Below, piece after piece: positions 13,085-23,484 of a stretch of DNA of 64,000 nucleotides (position 1 is the first letter of the stretch; each line of letters starts with the position of its first letter). The stretch spans positions 56,760,615 to 56,824,614 of the forward strand of contig CAMZMU010000040.1 in NCBI GenBank assembly GCA_947311845.1, in the 5' to 3' direction. The position numbers and the translations under genes are program-made. Below the pieces are notes generated by a model. The model worked only from the letters and a program-made list of their open reading frames with translations. It had not been told where the DNA came from and did no database searches. Source of the stretch: Poa pratensis. Lineage: Eukaryota > Streptophyta > Magnoliopsida > Poales > Poaceae.

Positions 13085-14229
13085 TCAAGTATTACCAAGT
13101 GAAGAAGCATCAACATTGTAATTTGTTCGAACAATAGAATCATAAGGTGGCTTAATCTTCTTCCTAGGAAAGTGTTCCATACCTTTCTTGAGAGGAAATT
13201 GATATTTTATATTCCCTTCTTTCATATCAATAATAGCACCTACAGTCCTAAGAAAAGGTCTTCCCAGCACAATAGGGCATGATGGATTGCACTCAATATC
13301 CAAGACAATAAAATCAACGGGGACATAATTGTTGTTAACCATGATAAGAACATCATCAATTCTTCCCAAAGGTTTTTTAATAGTAGAATCAACAAGGTGA
13401 ACATCCAAGTAACAATTTTCCAAAGGTGCTAAATCAAGCATATCATATAATCTTTTAGGCATAACAGAAATACTAGCACCAAGGTCACACAAAGCATTGC
13501 AATCAAAGTCATTCAATTTCAATTTAATGATGGGCTCCCAACCATCTTCTAACTTCCTAGGGATAGAAGCTTCATGTTTTAATTTCTCTTCCCTAACTTG
13601 TATGAGAGCATTAGTAATATGTTTAGTAAAAGCCATGTTTATAGCACTAGCATTAGGACTTCTAGCTAGCTTTTGCAAGAACTTAATTACTTCAGAAATA
13701 TTGCAACCATCAAAATCAAAGTCATTATCATCAAAAGTAATGGAATTATTCTCTTCCTTATTGCTAGAAATTTCAGCATCTTTATCAAGGACAGTTTCAG
13801 AGTTATCAGGCAATTTAGGACATTTTGCAATAGAAGTGGAAACATTACCAACACCAACTATCTTGCCATTAATGGTAGGAGGTTTGTTAACACTTGAGTT
13901 TGAAGCATTTTCAGAAGTAGTAATAGTATAAACTCTAGCAATATTATTCTTTCTAGCAATTTCATCCTCTCTTTCCCATCTAGCATGCAATTCAGCTAAC
14001 ATCCTCACATTGTTATCAATTTTAACTTGTATAGCATTGAGAGTTTTGCTCTCTTTAACATCATGAGGCATGTTCTTTAGTTTCAATAAGTCAACATCAA
14101 GAGCAAGACTATCAACTTTAGAGGAAAGCACATCAATTTTCCCAAATTTCTCCTCAACAGTTTTATTGAAAGCAGTTTGTGTACTAATAAAATCCTTAAG
14201 CATAACTTCAAGATCGAGGGTACACTCTT
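13085..14229 (-). pseudogene. Athila copy 2 retropepsin (protease) frame
   Basis: A 372-codon open frame (Met at 14203, stop at 13085). Its C-terminal half is an aspartic protease: the active-site segment C-D-L-G-A-S-I-S-V-M-P near 13470 and the flap/helix motif IVLGRPFLRT near 13263. CDLGAS in place of the common DTGAS is typical of Athila elements. A heptad-like N-terminal region (KIDVLSSKVDSLALDVDLL) follows. It is displaced by one frame from gag; the shift lies around 14205-14230. Such a junction can be a programmed frameshift, but I see no slippery heptamer, so a mutation is likelier. Confidence 0.75.
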
Positions 14230-15177
14230 ATTATTGTTGTAGGAGTTACTATAGGAATTTCCATAACCATTGCCACTATTAGAAGGATAGGGCCTATAAT
14301 TGCTATTACCAAAATTATTCCTATAAGCATTGTTGTTGAAATTATTATTTTTAATGAAGTTCACATCAACATGCTCTTCTTGAGCAACCAAAGAAGCTAA
14401 AGGAACATTATTTGGATCAACATGTGTTTGACCATTTGCAAGCATAGACATAATAGTATCAATTTTGGCACTCAAGGAGGAGGTTTCCTCAACAGAATTT
14501 ACCTTCTTACCTGTTGGAGCTCTCTCGGTGTGCCACTCAGAATAATTAATCATCATATCATCAAGAAGCTTTGTTGCAGCACCCAAAGTGATGGACATAA
14601 AGGTACCTCCAGCGGCCGAATCCAATAAATTCCTCGAAGAAAAATTTAATCCTGCATAGAAGGTTTGGATGATCATCCAAGTAGTCAGTCCATGAGTGGG
14701 ACAATTTTTAACCAATGATTTCATTCTCTCCCATGCTTGAGCAACATGTTCATTATCAAATTGCTTAAAATTCATTATGCTACTTCTCAAAGAAATAATC
14801 TTAGCAGGAGGATAATATTTTCCAATAAAAGCATCTTTGCATTTAGTCCATGAATCAATACTATTTCTAGGCAAAGATAGCAACCATTCTTTAGCACGTC
14901 CTCTCAAGGAGAAAGGAAAAAGTTTCAGTTTAATAATATCACCATCTACTTCCTTGAGCTTTTGCATTTCACAAAGTTCAACAAAGTTATTAAGGTGAAC
15001 AGCAGCATCATCAGTACTAACACCAGAAAATTGCTCTTTCATAACAAGATTTAAAAGTGCAGGTTTAATTTCATAAAATTCTGCTGAAGCAGCAGGTGGA
15101 GCAATAGGTGTGCATATGAAATCATTGTTGTTCGTGCTAGTGAAATCACACAACTTAGTGTTCTCAGGAGTACTCAT
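14230..15177 (-). pseudogene. Athila copy 2 gag (capsid) frame
   Basis: Starts at an ATG at 15177 (MSTPENTKL), about 180 bp inside the PBS. The retrotransposon gag domain includes LRGRAKEWLLSLP and SIDSWTKCKDAFIGKYYP, about residues 90-130. It is followed by a Gln/Asn/Tyr/Gly-rich tail (NFNNNAYRNNFGNSNYRPY). Gag would form the virus-like particle around the element RNA. No CCHC zinc knuckle is seen before the frame is lost near 14220. Upstream codons in the same frame are LTR read-through. Confidence 0.75.
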
Positions 15178-15356
15178 TTTAGCAGAAATAAAAACAGTAC
15201 AGAAAATAACTTGAAAGTAAACTAGATGCAAGTAACTAATTTTTTTGTGTTTTTGATAATTGAAAGCAAACAAGATAAAATAAAATAAACTAAGCAAGAC
15301 AAAAACAAAGTAAAGAGATTGGAAGCGTGAAACTCCCCTTGCAGAAGACTGCTGTC

Positions 15357-15374
15357 TCCCCGGCAACGGCGCCA
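15357..15374 (-). other. Primer-binding site of Athila copy 2
   Basis: Reverse complement reads TGGCGCCGTTGCCGGGGA, identical to the PBS of copy 1, 11 bp inside the 5' LTR after leader AGCTATTTTTC. Confidence 0.88.
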
Positions 15375-15385
15375 GAAAAATAGCT

Positions 15386-16970
15386 TGATGACGTGAAACA
15401 CACGTTCGTTGGGAGACCCCAAGAGGAAGGTATGATGTAGTCAGCAGCAAGTTTTCCCTCAGAAAGAAACCAAGGTTATCGAACCAGTAGGAGCAGCAAC
15501 TCTTCAGAAGGTTGTCAACGGCGCCAGAAAAATAGCTGTCGCAGGGAGTCTGGACTGTTGACGTGGAATCTGCACACAACACAATCAAACTACTTTGCCC
15601 CAACGAAACAGTGAGGTTGTCAATCTCACTGGCTTGCTGAAAACAAAGGATTAAACGTATGGTGTGGAAAATGAGTATTAAATTGCAGAGAATGAAAAAG
15701 GAACAGTTTGCAGTTTGTGGTTGTTTAATCAGTGTAAAAGAATGGACCGGGGTCCACAGTTCACTAGTGGTGTCTCTCCATAAAAGATAACTAACATGTT
15801 GGGTGAACAAATTACAGCTGGGCAATTGACGAATAGTGAGCGCATGACAATGCATATACATGACATGTTGACTACTATGATATTTAATTGGGCATTACGA
15901 CATAATACATAGACGTTATCCAACAGCATCTATGACTAATAATCCACCGCCGGGTTGTCATCCGAGTCCCCCGTTGGTATTAAGTTGCAAGCAACGGATA
16001 ATTGCATTAAGTAAAGTGCGTAATGTAAACAAACACATATGCCGTGGACATAGCATCGTTAGGTTATCCCTAGTGGCAACAGCACATCCACAACCTTAGA
16101 ACTTTCTGTCACTGTCCCAGGTTAAACGGAGACATGAACCCACTATCTAGCATAAATACTCTCTCTTGGAGTTACAAGCATCTACTTGGCCAAAGCATCT
16201 ACGAGTAACGGAAAGCATGCAAGATCTTAAATAACATATAAGATAGATTGATAATCAACTTGACATAATATTCAATATTCATCGGATCCCAGCAAACACA
16301 ACATGTAGCATTACAATAATATGATCTTGATCATGTAGGGCAGCTCACAAGATCTAAACATGATGGCACAAAGTGGAGAGACAACCATCTAGCTACTGCT
16401 ATGGACCCGTAGTCCAAGGATGAACTACTCACGCATCACTCCGGAGGCAGGCATGGCGATGTAGAAGCCTCCGGTGACGATTCCCCTCTCCGGCAGGGTG
16501 CCGGGAAGAGGTTCTGAACCCTCCCGAGCTAGGGTTGACGACGGCGGCGTCTCTGGAACTTTTCGTGGATATTTGCTCAGGTACTTAGGGTTTTCGCGTC
16601 GGGGGGAATAAGTAGGCGAAAGGGCGGCGGCTGCGGACCCCCGAGGGGCCCACACCACCCAGGGCGCGGCAGAGGGGGGCCCGCGCCCTGGTGCGTGTGG
16701 CCTCCTGGTGGCCCTCCTCTGCTGCTCCTTCGCTCCGTCAGGCGTGTTCTGGAAAAATAGGCACCCCCGTGTAGTTTCGTCCAATTCCGAGAATATTTCC
16801 AGACTAGCTTTTCTGGAATACAAAAACAGGAACTGGCACTTCGGCATCTTGTTAATAGGTTAGTCCCAAAAAATGTATAAAAGTGATATAAAGTAGATGC
16901 AAAACATGTAGCAATTGGTATAAAACAAGCATGGAACATCAAAAATTATAGATACGTTTGAGACGTATCA
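15386..16970 (-). repeat. 5' LTR of Athila copy 2
   Basis: 1585 bp, starting TGATACGTCTC at 16970. Lacks the 10-bp CAGCAGAAAA segment present in the other LTR, and differs by single bases in two homopolymers (near 15915 and 16672). The internal leader/PBS duplicate is at 15516-15537. Confidence 0.92.
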
Positions 16971-16975
16971 CACTC

Positions 16976-18490
16976 TACTTATAATGCCTGCTGATTTGGA
17001 TCAGATCAATAGTCTAAAGAGCATATTGCAAACTTTATCTAATTCAACTGGATTAAAGATAAACTACCATAAATCATCTATGATACCTATTAACGTGAGC
17101 TCTGAAAGATGTATGGAGCTAGCAACTTCTTTTGGATGCAAAGTTGAGAACATGCCATTTACTTATCTTGGCTTACCAATGGGAACTTCCAGACTGAAGG
17201 TTGATGATCTAATGCCTGTAATTTGCAAAATGGACAAAAGGATCTCTGGTATATCAAATCTGCTTTCCTATTGCTCAAGAATTGTAGTGATAAAGGCTGT
17301 AATCTCGGCTATGCCTAATCACATCATGTGTGCACTGAAAGTTCAGTACACACACATTGACCATATGGAAAAATCAATGAGAACCTTTCTATGGCACGGC
17401 AAAGATATTGAGAAAAAAGGTAAATGTCTTGTCAAGTGGGAAAATGTTTGCTTACCCAAAAAGAAAGGAGGTTTGGGAATTCTAAGTCTGCGGGATCAAA
17501 ATAAAGAATTACTTATGAAAAACCTATCGAAATTTTTCAACTGCAATGATTTACCTTGGGTTCAGTTACTATGGAGAGCGCACTATATGGATGCATCAGT
17601 CCCCATGATGCATCAACAGAAAGGCTCCTTCTGGTGGAGAAGTTGTGTATCTTTTCTAGAGGATTTCAAGGGCTCACAAAGTGTACTGCTGGAATTAGAA
17701 ATAGTATCCTCTTATGGAAAGATAAAAGGCATGGTGAGATGCTACAAAATCAATTTCCGCAGCTTCATTCTTTCTCAAATAATAAAAACATTACAGTCCA
17801 GTCAGCAAAGCAGCATTCCATAGATGACTTGCTCCCACTATTTCAATTGCCATTGTCTATGATAGCATCGGAACAATTAGACAAGTTGAATGATATGATG
17901 GCAGAAATTGCAGACAATGAGGAAAGAGACACTTGGAACTTCCCTTGGAATAATACGAAGTATTCTACACAAAAGGTATATCAGGCACTTTTAAATAAAC
18001 CTGACGCTCCAGCACCATTTCAATGGATTTGGAAATCATCATGTTTGCCAAAACACAAATTCTTCTACTGGCTTATGATTCAAGATAGACTGAACACTAA
18101 AGACCTCATGGAAAGGAAGAACTTTCATGTTGAATCAAATTCATGTGTCCTATGTGACAATACAGAAAAGGAAACCATGATACACCTATTCTTTGACTGC
18201 TCTTTCAGTCAGAACTTCTGGGGAAAACTTGAAACCGAATGGAACACTGGTGTACAGTTCATTGATATGCTCATCGACACCAAGAACAGATCCTCAAATC
18301 AATTTTTTGATATCGCCATGATTGCAGGATGCTGGAGTATATGGAACCACAGGAACAAAATTATTTTCGATGGAGAATTAAGAAGCTTAGAGCTTTGTTA
18401 TTCCTTTTTTGTTGACTCTGTTAATGTAATTATGCATAGGATTAAACCTAGTTTGAAGGAAGGTATGCAGGCTTGGCTAGATCATTTATG
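16976..18490 (+). pseudogene. LINE A ORF2, second half (RT C-terminus and zf-RVT)
   Basis: Continues the reverse transcriptase after YADD with LKINYHKSSMIPINVS and FTYLGLPMGTSRLKVDDL. Then come the RT-thumb motif SRIVVIKAVISAMPNHIM and WENVCLPKKKGGLGI. A frameshift near 17700 moves to the next frame, which carries the zf-RVT region (WKSSCLPKHKFFYWLMIQDRLNTK; CVLCDNTEKETMIHLFFDCSFS) and a C-terminal WSIWNHRNKIIFDG motif before the stop at 18489-18491. Non-functional as it stands. Confidence 0.8.
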
Positions 18491-18601
18491 AGCTCCAATG
18501 AACCTGATGTAATAAGGTTGTAAATATCTCACCAGCTGCATGCAATAGAAAATGGAAAATGACGCAGTGGGCGTCTTCCCCACTGTCCGACGCGTCAAAA
18601 A
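18491..18601 (+). other. LINE A 3' UTR with terminal hairpin and A-run
   Basis: Just before the A-run (18597-18604) there is a stem CAGTGGG (18565-18571) / CCCACTG (18579-18585) with a 7-nt loop, enclosed by GACG (18561-18564) / CGTC (18593-18596). Such 3' stem-loops can be recognition sites for LINE reverse transcriptases; here the role is inferred from position only. Confidence 0.55.
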
Positions 18602-18607
18602 AAAGGA

Positions 18608-20696
18608 GATGCGCCCTGGGCTGAAGAAGCTCGACGACCGGAGCAGGCCGATGATCTTCGTCGGGTACCAACCCGGGACGAAGGGATATCGGGCCTATGA
18701 CCCGGTGACCAACCGCGTGACCATCACGCGAGATGCCTTGTTCGACAAGAATGCGCGCTGGGACTGGAGTTCGCCGGACACTCCGGTGAACACCTTCGGA
18801 GACGACACCTTCGTGGTCGAGCACATGGTGTTTGACGCGCAGCCGACTCCGGGAGATGGGAGTGCGGGTCCAGGGCCCGACTCGCCGGCTCCAGACTCGC
18901 CGAGTCCAGGAGCCGGGAGTGCATCCCCAGCCGGTTCTCCAACAACACCGGAGCACCTGACGGCCGAGTCCCCGACTCCGGCTATCTCTGGCGTCGAGTT
19001 CGTCACGCCGCCATCGAGGTACGCGAGTATGCTCGATGCAGAAGACGACACATGCTTCGACCACTGGTTCCGCACTCTGCAGAACATGCTCGAGCCAGGT
19101 TCGGCCCTTGAGCCGGACGAGGAGCTCCACTTCCTCGCCTCTGAAGAGCCAGGCCCGTTCGATGAGGCGAAGGCGTATGCCAACAGGAGGCAGGCGATGC
19201 AGGAGGAGCTGGAGGCCATCGAGTCAAACTCGACTTGTCGGCTAGCCACCTTACCACCAGGTCACTGCGCGATCGGCCTGAAGTTGGTATACAAGGTGAA
19301 GAAGGACGCGCTCGGTGCAGTCCTTAAGCACAAGGCTCGCCTCATGGCGAAGGGCTATGTGTAGCAGCACGGGGTCGACTACGACGAGGTCTTCATACCC
19401 GTGGCCCGGCTCGAGTCCGTCCGGCTACTGCTAGCCGTGACGGCAAGTGCGGGGTGGGACGTCCATCACATGGACATCAAGTCTGCCTTGCTCAATGGCG
19501 AGTTGGAGGAAGAGGTGTACGTGCAGCAGCCAACCGGCTTTGCTGCAAAGGGGAAGGAGCACCTGGTGCTTCGACTCGACAAGGCGCTCTACGGCCTCAA
19601 GCAGGCGCGAAAGGCATGGAACACCAAGCTCGACGCATGCCTCTTCAAGCTCGGCTTCGCAAGGTGCGAGTCGGAGCATGGCATGTACGCACAAGGAGTG
19701 ACTCCGAGCCGGCTTCTATTCGGCGTCTACGTCGACGACTTGGTGATCACGAACTCGGATTCCAGCGACATCTACAGATTCAAGCTGGAAATGCAGAGCC
19801 TATTCCAGATGTCTGACCTCGGATTGCTGAGCTACTACCTCGGCATCGAGGTCCGACAAGGACCCAGCGGGATCGATATCTCGCAGGGTGCCTATGCCCT
19901 GAAACTGTTGGAGAAGGCGGGGATGGACGGGTGCAACCCCGTCCACACACCCATGGAGCTGCGCTTCAAGCTATCCAAGTGCAGCACGGCGCCCGCGACG
20001 GATGCTACCGGGTACCGGAGCATAGTCGGGAGCCTCCGGTACTTGGTGCACACGAGGCCGGACCTGACCTTCGCAGTCGGGTTCGTTTCGCGGTTCATGG
20101 AGGCTTCGACTCTGGAGCACCTCGCGGCCGTGAAGCACATCCGCTACATCGCCGGGTCCCCGCGACTCGGGTGTAGGTACGGGAGGAATGCAGGTACACC
20201 GCGCCTGGTCGGCTACAGCGACAGCGACCTGGCAGGCGACGTCGACTCGCGCAAGAGTACGTCGGGTACGCTGTTCTTCCTCGGGAGCAGCCCAGTGACC
20301 TGGCAGTCACTAAAGCAGAAGGTCGTGGCTCTGTCGAGCTGCGAGTCGGAGTACGTGGCTGCTGCCACGGCTGCTTGCCAGAGGATCTGGCTGGCTCGGT
20401 TGCTGGCCGAGTTCAGCAACGGCGAAGCCGAGCACGTGGTGCTCAAGGTCGACAACAAGTCGGCAATCGCGCTCGCCAAGAATCCCGTCTTCCACGAGCG
20501 ATCAAAGCACATCGACTTGAAGTACCACTTCATTCGAGACTGCATGGAAGCGAAAAAGGTCAAGCTGGAGTTCGTGCCCACCGAACACCAACTCGCGGAC
20601 ATGGTGACCAAGCCACTTGGACGAGTCCGCCTAGCGGAGCTGCGCACAAGCATCGACATGGTGGAGGTGTCTCCGGAAATCAAGCCTAGAGAGTGA
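18608..20696 (+). pseudogene. Copia pol C-terminal half: integrase end, reverse transcriptase, RNase H
   Basis: Integrase C-terminus KKLDDRSRPMIFVGYQPGTKG is at about 18625-18685. A Pro/Ser/Gly-rich linker follows. The reverse transcriptase shows VYKVKKDALGAVLKHKARL, DIKSALLNGELEEEVYVQQP, LYGLKQARKAW, the catalytic Y-V-D-D-L (about 19729-19743) and YLGIEV. RNase H shows SDSDLAGDVDSRKSTSG, SSCESEYVAA and VDNKSAIALAKNPVFHERSKHID. One in-frame TAG (19362-19364, after MAKGYV) interrupts an otherwise open 2.1 kb frame, so this copy decayed little here compared with its 5' part. Stop at 20694-20696, three bases before the LTR. Confidence 0.85.
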
Positions 20697-20698
20697 TT

Positions 20699-21170
20699 GT
20701 TGGAATAGACTTGTGTGTCCAGTCGACTTCCCATCTGTGGGGGAGTCGATAACTTATAGGGTGCCGATTTCGGGGTCTGTCCCGAGTCGAGGAAGTGTAC
20801 CCGAGCCGGAATCTGTTCCGGGTCGAGGCAGTCGAGACGTCGGGTCCGTCTAGGGAGCGGATAGTCAGTCGACAGGTTATCGGGTTCGAGGACTTTGTCC
20901 TGTAGCCGTTGTCCTGAGATGGTGCGTCAGCACCAGTACAGAGTAGGTAGATATATAGGACGTGCTAAACGTCACCTACAGTGGTTCTGAGTCATGACGT
21001 TGTCAACAGTGACGGTGAGTCATGACATTATAGGTCTTGTCACATCAGGTCGGATGTGACAGCTTAGTTGACTTTAGGCAGCCAGCAGGCTCAGCCCCTA
21101 TTTAGAGTGATGAATACAAAGTGAAAAATTGAGTCAAACCATTTCACTGTGGAACACACACCCCTCTCTC
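20699..21170 (+). repeat. 3' LTR of the Copia element
   Basis: Starts TGTTGGAATAGAC immediately after the pol stop. It contains CCGAGTCGAGG-type repeats and a TATA-like CCTATTTAGAG near 21098. The 3' limit is uncertain (between about 21160 and 21188) because the partner LTR is outside the window; BAHD coding sequence is recognisable from about 21230. Confidence 0.65.
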
Positions 21171-21188
21171 ACTCCACTTCTCGTGTAG

Positions 21189-21212
21189 TTTTTTTTTTTT
21201 TTTTTGAACGGT
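21189..21212 (-). mobile_element. 24-bp tail-only retroposed insertion
   Basis: T17 followed by GAACGGT, flanked by a perfect 11-bp duplication TTCTCGTGTAG (21178-21188 and 21213-21223). A poly(A) tract on the minus strand plus a duplication of this length is the signature of target-primed reverse transcription that stopped after a few bases. The source family cannot be told from 7 bp. Confidence 0.65.
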
Positions 21213-21223
21213 TTCTCGTGTAG

Positions 21224-21450
21224 CTTTAGGGACTAACATCTTCGACGTCAACTTGGCGCCGACGATGCACGTCCTGGCCAAAAATGACATGGAGACGTAG
21301 GCGGTCGCGGGTTTGGACTTTGGAGAGCTGCTGTGATATGCGGCGCTTGAGCGACTGGATCTGGTCGGCGCTGAGGTGGAAGGTTCTGCTGCACCGGCGC
21401 GCTGTGACCGCGGGGAATCGTCGACTAAGCTGTTCAATTGTTCGCATGTA
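21224..21450 (-). pseudogene. BAHD acyltransferase pseudogene, middle/C-terminal fragment
   Basis: Minus strand reads RTFHLSADQIQSLKRRISQQL, closely matching RTYLLTAGQIQSLKRRIQE of the intact BAHD gene at 34837-36354. In another frame YVSMSFLARTCIVGAKL matches YVAIASLLWTCIARAKL. At least one frameshift. The DFGWG end of the gene is gone, replaced by the Copia element. It belongs with the N-terminal part at 23485-24227, from which it is separated by about 2 kb of foreign sequence. Confidence 0.7.
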
Positions 21451-23484
21451 TCAGTGGTGAAATATTGGTCGAGTCATGAGGATGCAGGAGACTTTGCTAG
21501 GAACCTGCTATACTCGTGGTACTAATAATTGCAAGGAAGAACCCGATTACAACCGAGAAATTCAACATCTTAGATCAATTAGGAGGGGTCGCTGACAGAC
21601 ATACACGTCTGTAGCTGACTGCACCATCCTGTTGCGGCTGCAAAAACAATGAAATGCTTTCCTATGCAAAGATGTAATATTATGAATCACGTGGTACACG
21701 TGATAAGCTACCTCAAACCAAACAAAAAAAGATGTAATATTATGAGAAAGTTCGATTCATTTGTTAATTTGATGGCGTCTCAAGTTTATAGAGAAGAGAG
21801 AGAGGACCACCGATTCATTTTGTGGACTTCTCTTGCCTCCCCGCAGTTTGTCGTTCTGCATTAAATTTGACTGAGAAATTTGAAGCAAGTTTCCGCCTCA
21901 ATCACTCCTAAAGAGCCTTACTGCTGCTCTACAGTTTGGGAGATTACACGCTACGGTCTCTGAACATGACAGGGCCCGCTCCATGATAACTCACACAGAA
22001 AACACGTATACGAGTACAAAATTAATCTTGCTCTAAATAAATCTCAAAATAATAGCATGTGTAAGATATATTATTGTCATCATCGAAAGCGGGAAACATG
22101 TCGCGCGAGTTACTTGGTAGAACTAGCTAGGATAGACAATTTGACTCGACTCTATTTGTAACAAGAATGATCCACTAATAACTTATTTGATTCGTGTAAC
22201 TTGCGATTTACGAGTTGGCTCATTTAACCGAAGCGACTCTTCTCCGGTGACCGTCTCCACTGCTCGATGTGCGACATGCTTGTCACCTGTGTGGGCCCCA
22301 CCTCTTTTATTACCTTATATTTTCCTTCTTCTTCTATCTTCTCTCTCCCCCTAACCCCTTCATACTTTGGTCATCCACCTTGCCAGAGCCGGTGATGCCA
22401 ATGAACCACGTCGGCGAATCCACGACGCATAATGAATTTGCGAGGTTCGAGCAAGCTACCGGCAAGCACAACACATAGGGGTGTAGGTACACCGACGAGG
22501 GGGGGGGGGGGGGGGGGGGGGACGAGGTTGAGACGGTGGACCTTCGAGGGAGGGGCGGGCCGGGGTGGTGGCATACTAGTAGAGGCTGAAATTGGACTAG
22601 GGCGGTGCGGTCGCGGGCGGCATGCGGGTCCGTTAGGAACATGCCTACATTAAATCCTATTGTATGTGAATTCAGAGAATAAATCTTACACTTGAGAATG
22701 TTGCATGATGAAAAACATTCATAGATGAATGTTGCATACATGCCATTGTGAACAATAGAAAATCTCAAATGGAGTGGGTTTAACGAGCCTACCAACTGTT
22801 TAACGAGTTACTCATGTAGCTTCAAGTGTTTTCCATTCCAATAGAGGAACCATAGCCGTAAGATCAGAGATAGAACACTTTCACAGTTCTTCACTTCAAG
22901 TTTCATGTGCATTCACACTTTTTTCTTGAATGTAGACCAACAAATACCATATGTTCACCCGAAAAAAAATGTTTCTTTGGTCTATGAAACACAAAATGAG
23001 TCTCATATTCTGGTCAAAATATCTTACTTGTCTGCCAATTAATGGTTGAGTTTTAGTTTTGTTGCCGATGGTCGATGATGTGGTGGGGCACACACTAAAG
23101 GCAGCTTAGGCAGCAGCAACAATACAAATATATAAAAATAAATACTAAAATCATTTTTGAAAGTGTAACATATAGAAAGAAACAGCAGAATTGGAAAAAA
23201 CAAAGATTTTCTTGCAGAAGAAATAATCTACGACTATTCAAGAAAAATATAAGGGGAATTGAGTTATTTCAAAAATAATTTTCAGGACAGCTTTTGTCAT
23301 TCAAGTCATAGGAAATATGGTGGTTTTTCATCAAATATTTGTGATTTTCTCATATTCCCGTATTTAAGAACAATTTGTTTTGCATTTTGTTTGCCATGTT
23401 CGTACTTCGAACTGCCTACTATTTCGTGGACATACAGCACAGCTATACTTTCTGTACATATGATGCATATAAAGAATTTCATTC
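21451..23484. other. Insertion splitting the BAHD pseudogene; content not recognised
   Basis: AT-rich sequence between two parts of one former gene. No transposase, RT or terminal inverted repeat was found. A 23-G run lies at 22499-22521, with a short GC-rich block around it. Open frames here are short and lack motifs. I could not define ends or a target duplication. Confidence 0.4.
22499..22521. repeat. Poly-G run (23 G)
   Basis: Uninterrupted G homopolymer. Could form a G-quadruplex; its length is also prone to polymerase and assembly error. The only other comparable run is C14 at 61651-61664. Confidence 0.9.

Larger units (their letters stand above)
8827..16970 (-). mobile_element. Athila-type LTR retrotransposon, copy 2 (recent, gag-protease only)
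   Basis: Complete element on the minus strand with LTRs at 8827-10421 and 15386-16970, flanked by the perfect 5-bp target duplication CACTC (8822-8826 and 16971-16975). LTRs are near-identical: by eye I find no substitution, and three length changes (1, 1 and 10 bp). The interior has a tRNA-Asp PBS, a gag frame and a retropepsin frame, but no reverse transcriptase or integrase. It therefore must have moved using enzymes from a relative. Protease motif and PBS are Athila-like; Sabrina/WHAM-type by memory of the LTR start. Confidence 0.92.
7715..18601 (+). mobile_element. 5'-truncated L1-type LINE (LINE A), split by Athila copy 2
   Basis: Reading across the Athila insertion (CACTC duplicated), the LINE encodes the tail of ORF2: linker, reverse transcriptase, and the zf-RVT Cys/His region, then a 3' UTR with a hairpin and an A-run. 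The endonuclease and ORF1 are absent, so the copy is 5'-truncated as usual for target-primed integration. AAAGGA (7709-7714) recurs at 18602-18607 after the A-run and is the likely short target duplication within the copia integrase, partly hidden by the tail. Confidence 0.75.
6557..21170 (+). mobile_element. Ty1/copia LTR retrotransposon interrupted by nested insertions
   Basis: Two parts of one element: protease/integrase remains at 6557-7714 and pol C-terminal half plus 3' LTR at 18602-about 21170. The gag and 5' LTR lie beyond the left edge, on the far side of Athila copy 1. The interruption is LINE A (7715-18601), itself split by Athila copy 2. Codon use is GC-rich and unlike the AT-rich inserts. 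The 3' end of the LTR is not resolved. The element landed in, and destroyed, a BAHD acyltransferase gene (21.2-24.2 kb). Confidence 0.8.

Noticed and set aside
14083..15861. 592-codon frame as a single protein
   Set aside because: Its first 228 codons lie in the LTR and leader. Gag starts at 15177, and the tail after about 14220 is out of frame with the protease.
18552..18610. Met at 18552 as start of a copia gene
   Set aside because: It lies in the LINE A 3' tail; copia sequence resumes only after the A-run.
22334..22795. 153-codon Pro-rich minus-strand frame
   Set aside because: Created by the poly-G run and a GC-rich block; no similarity or gene structure.
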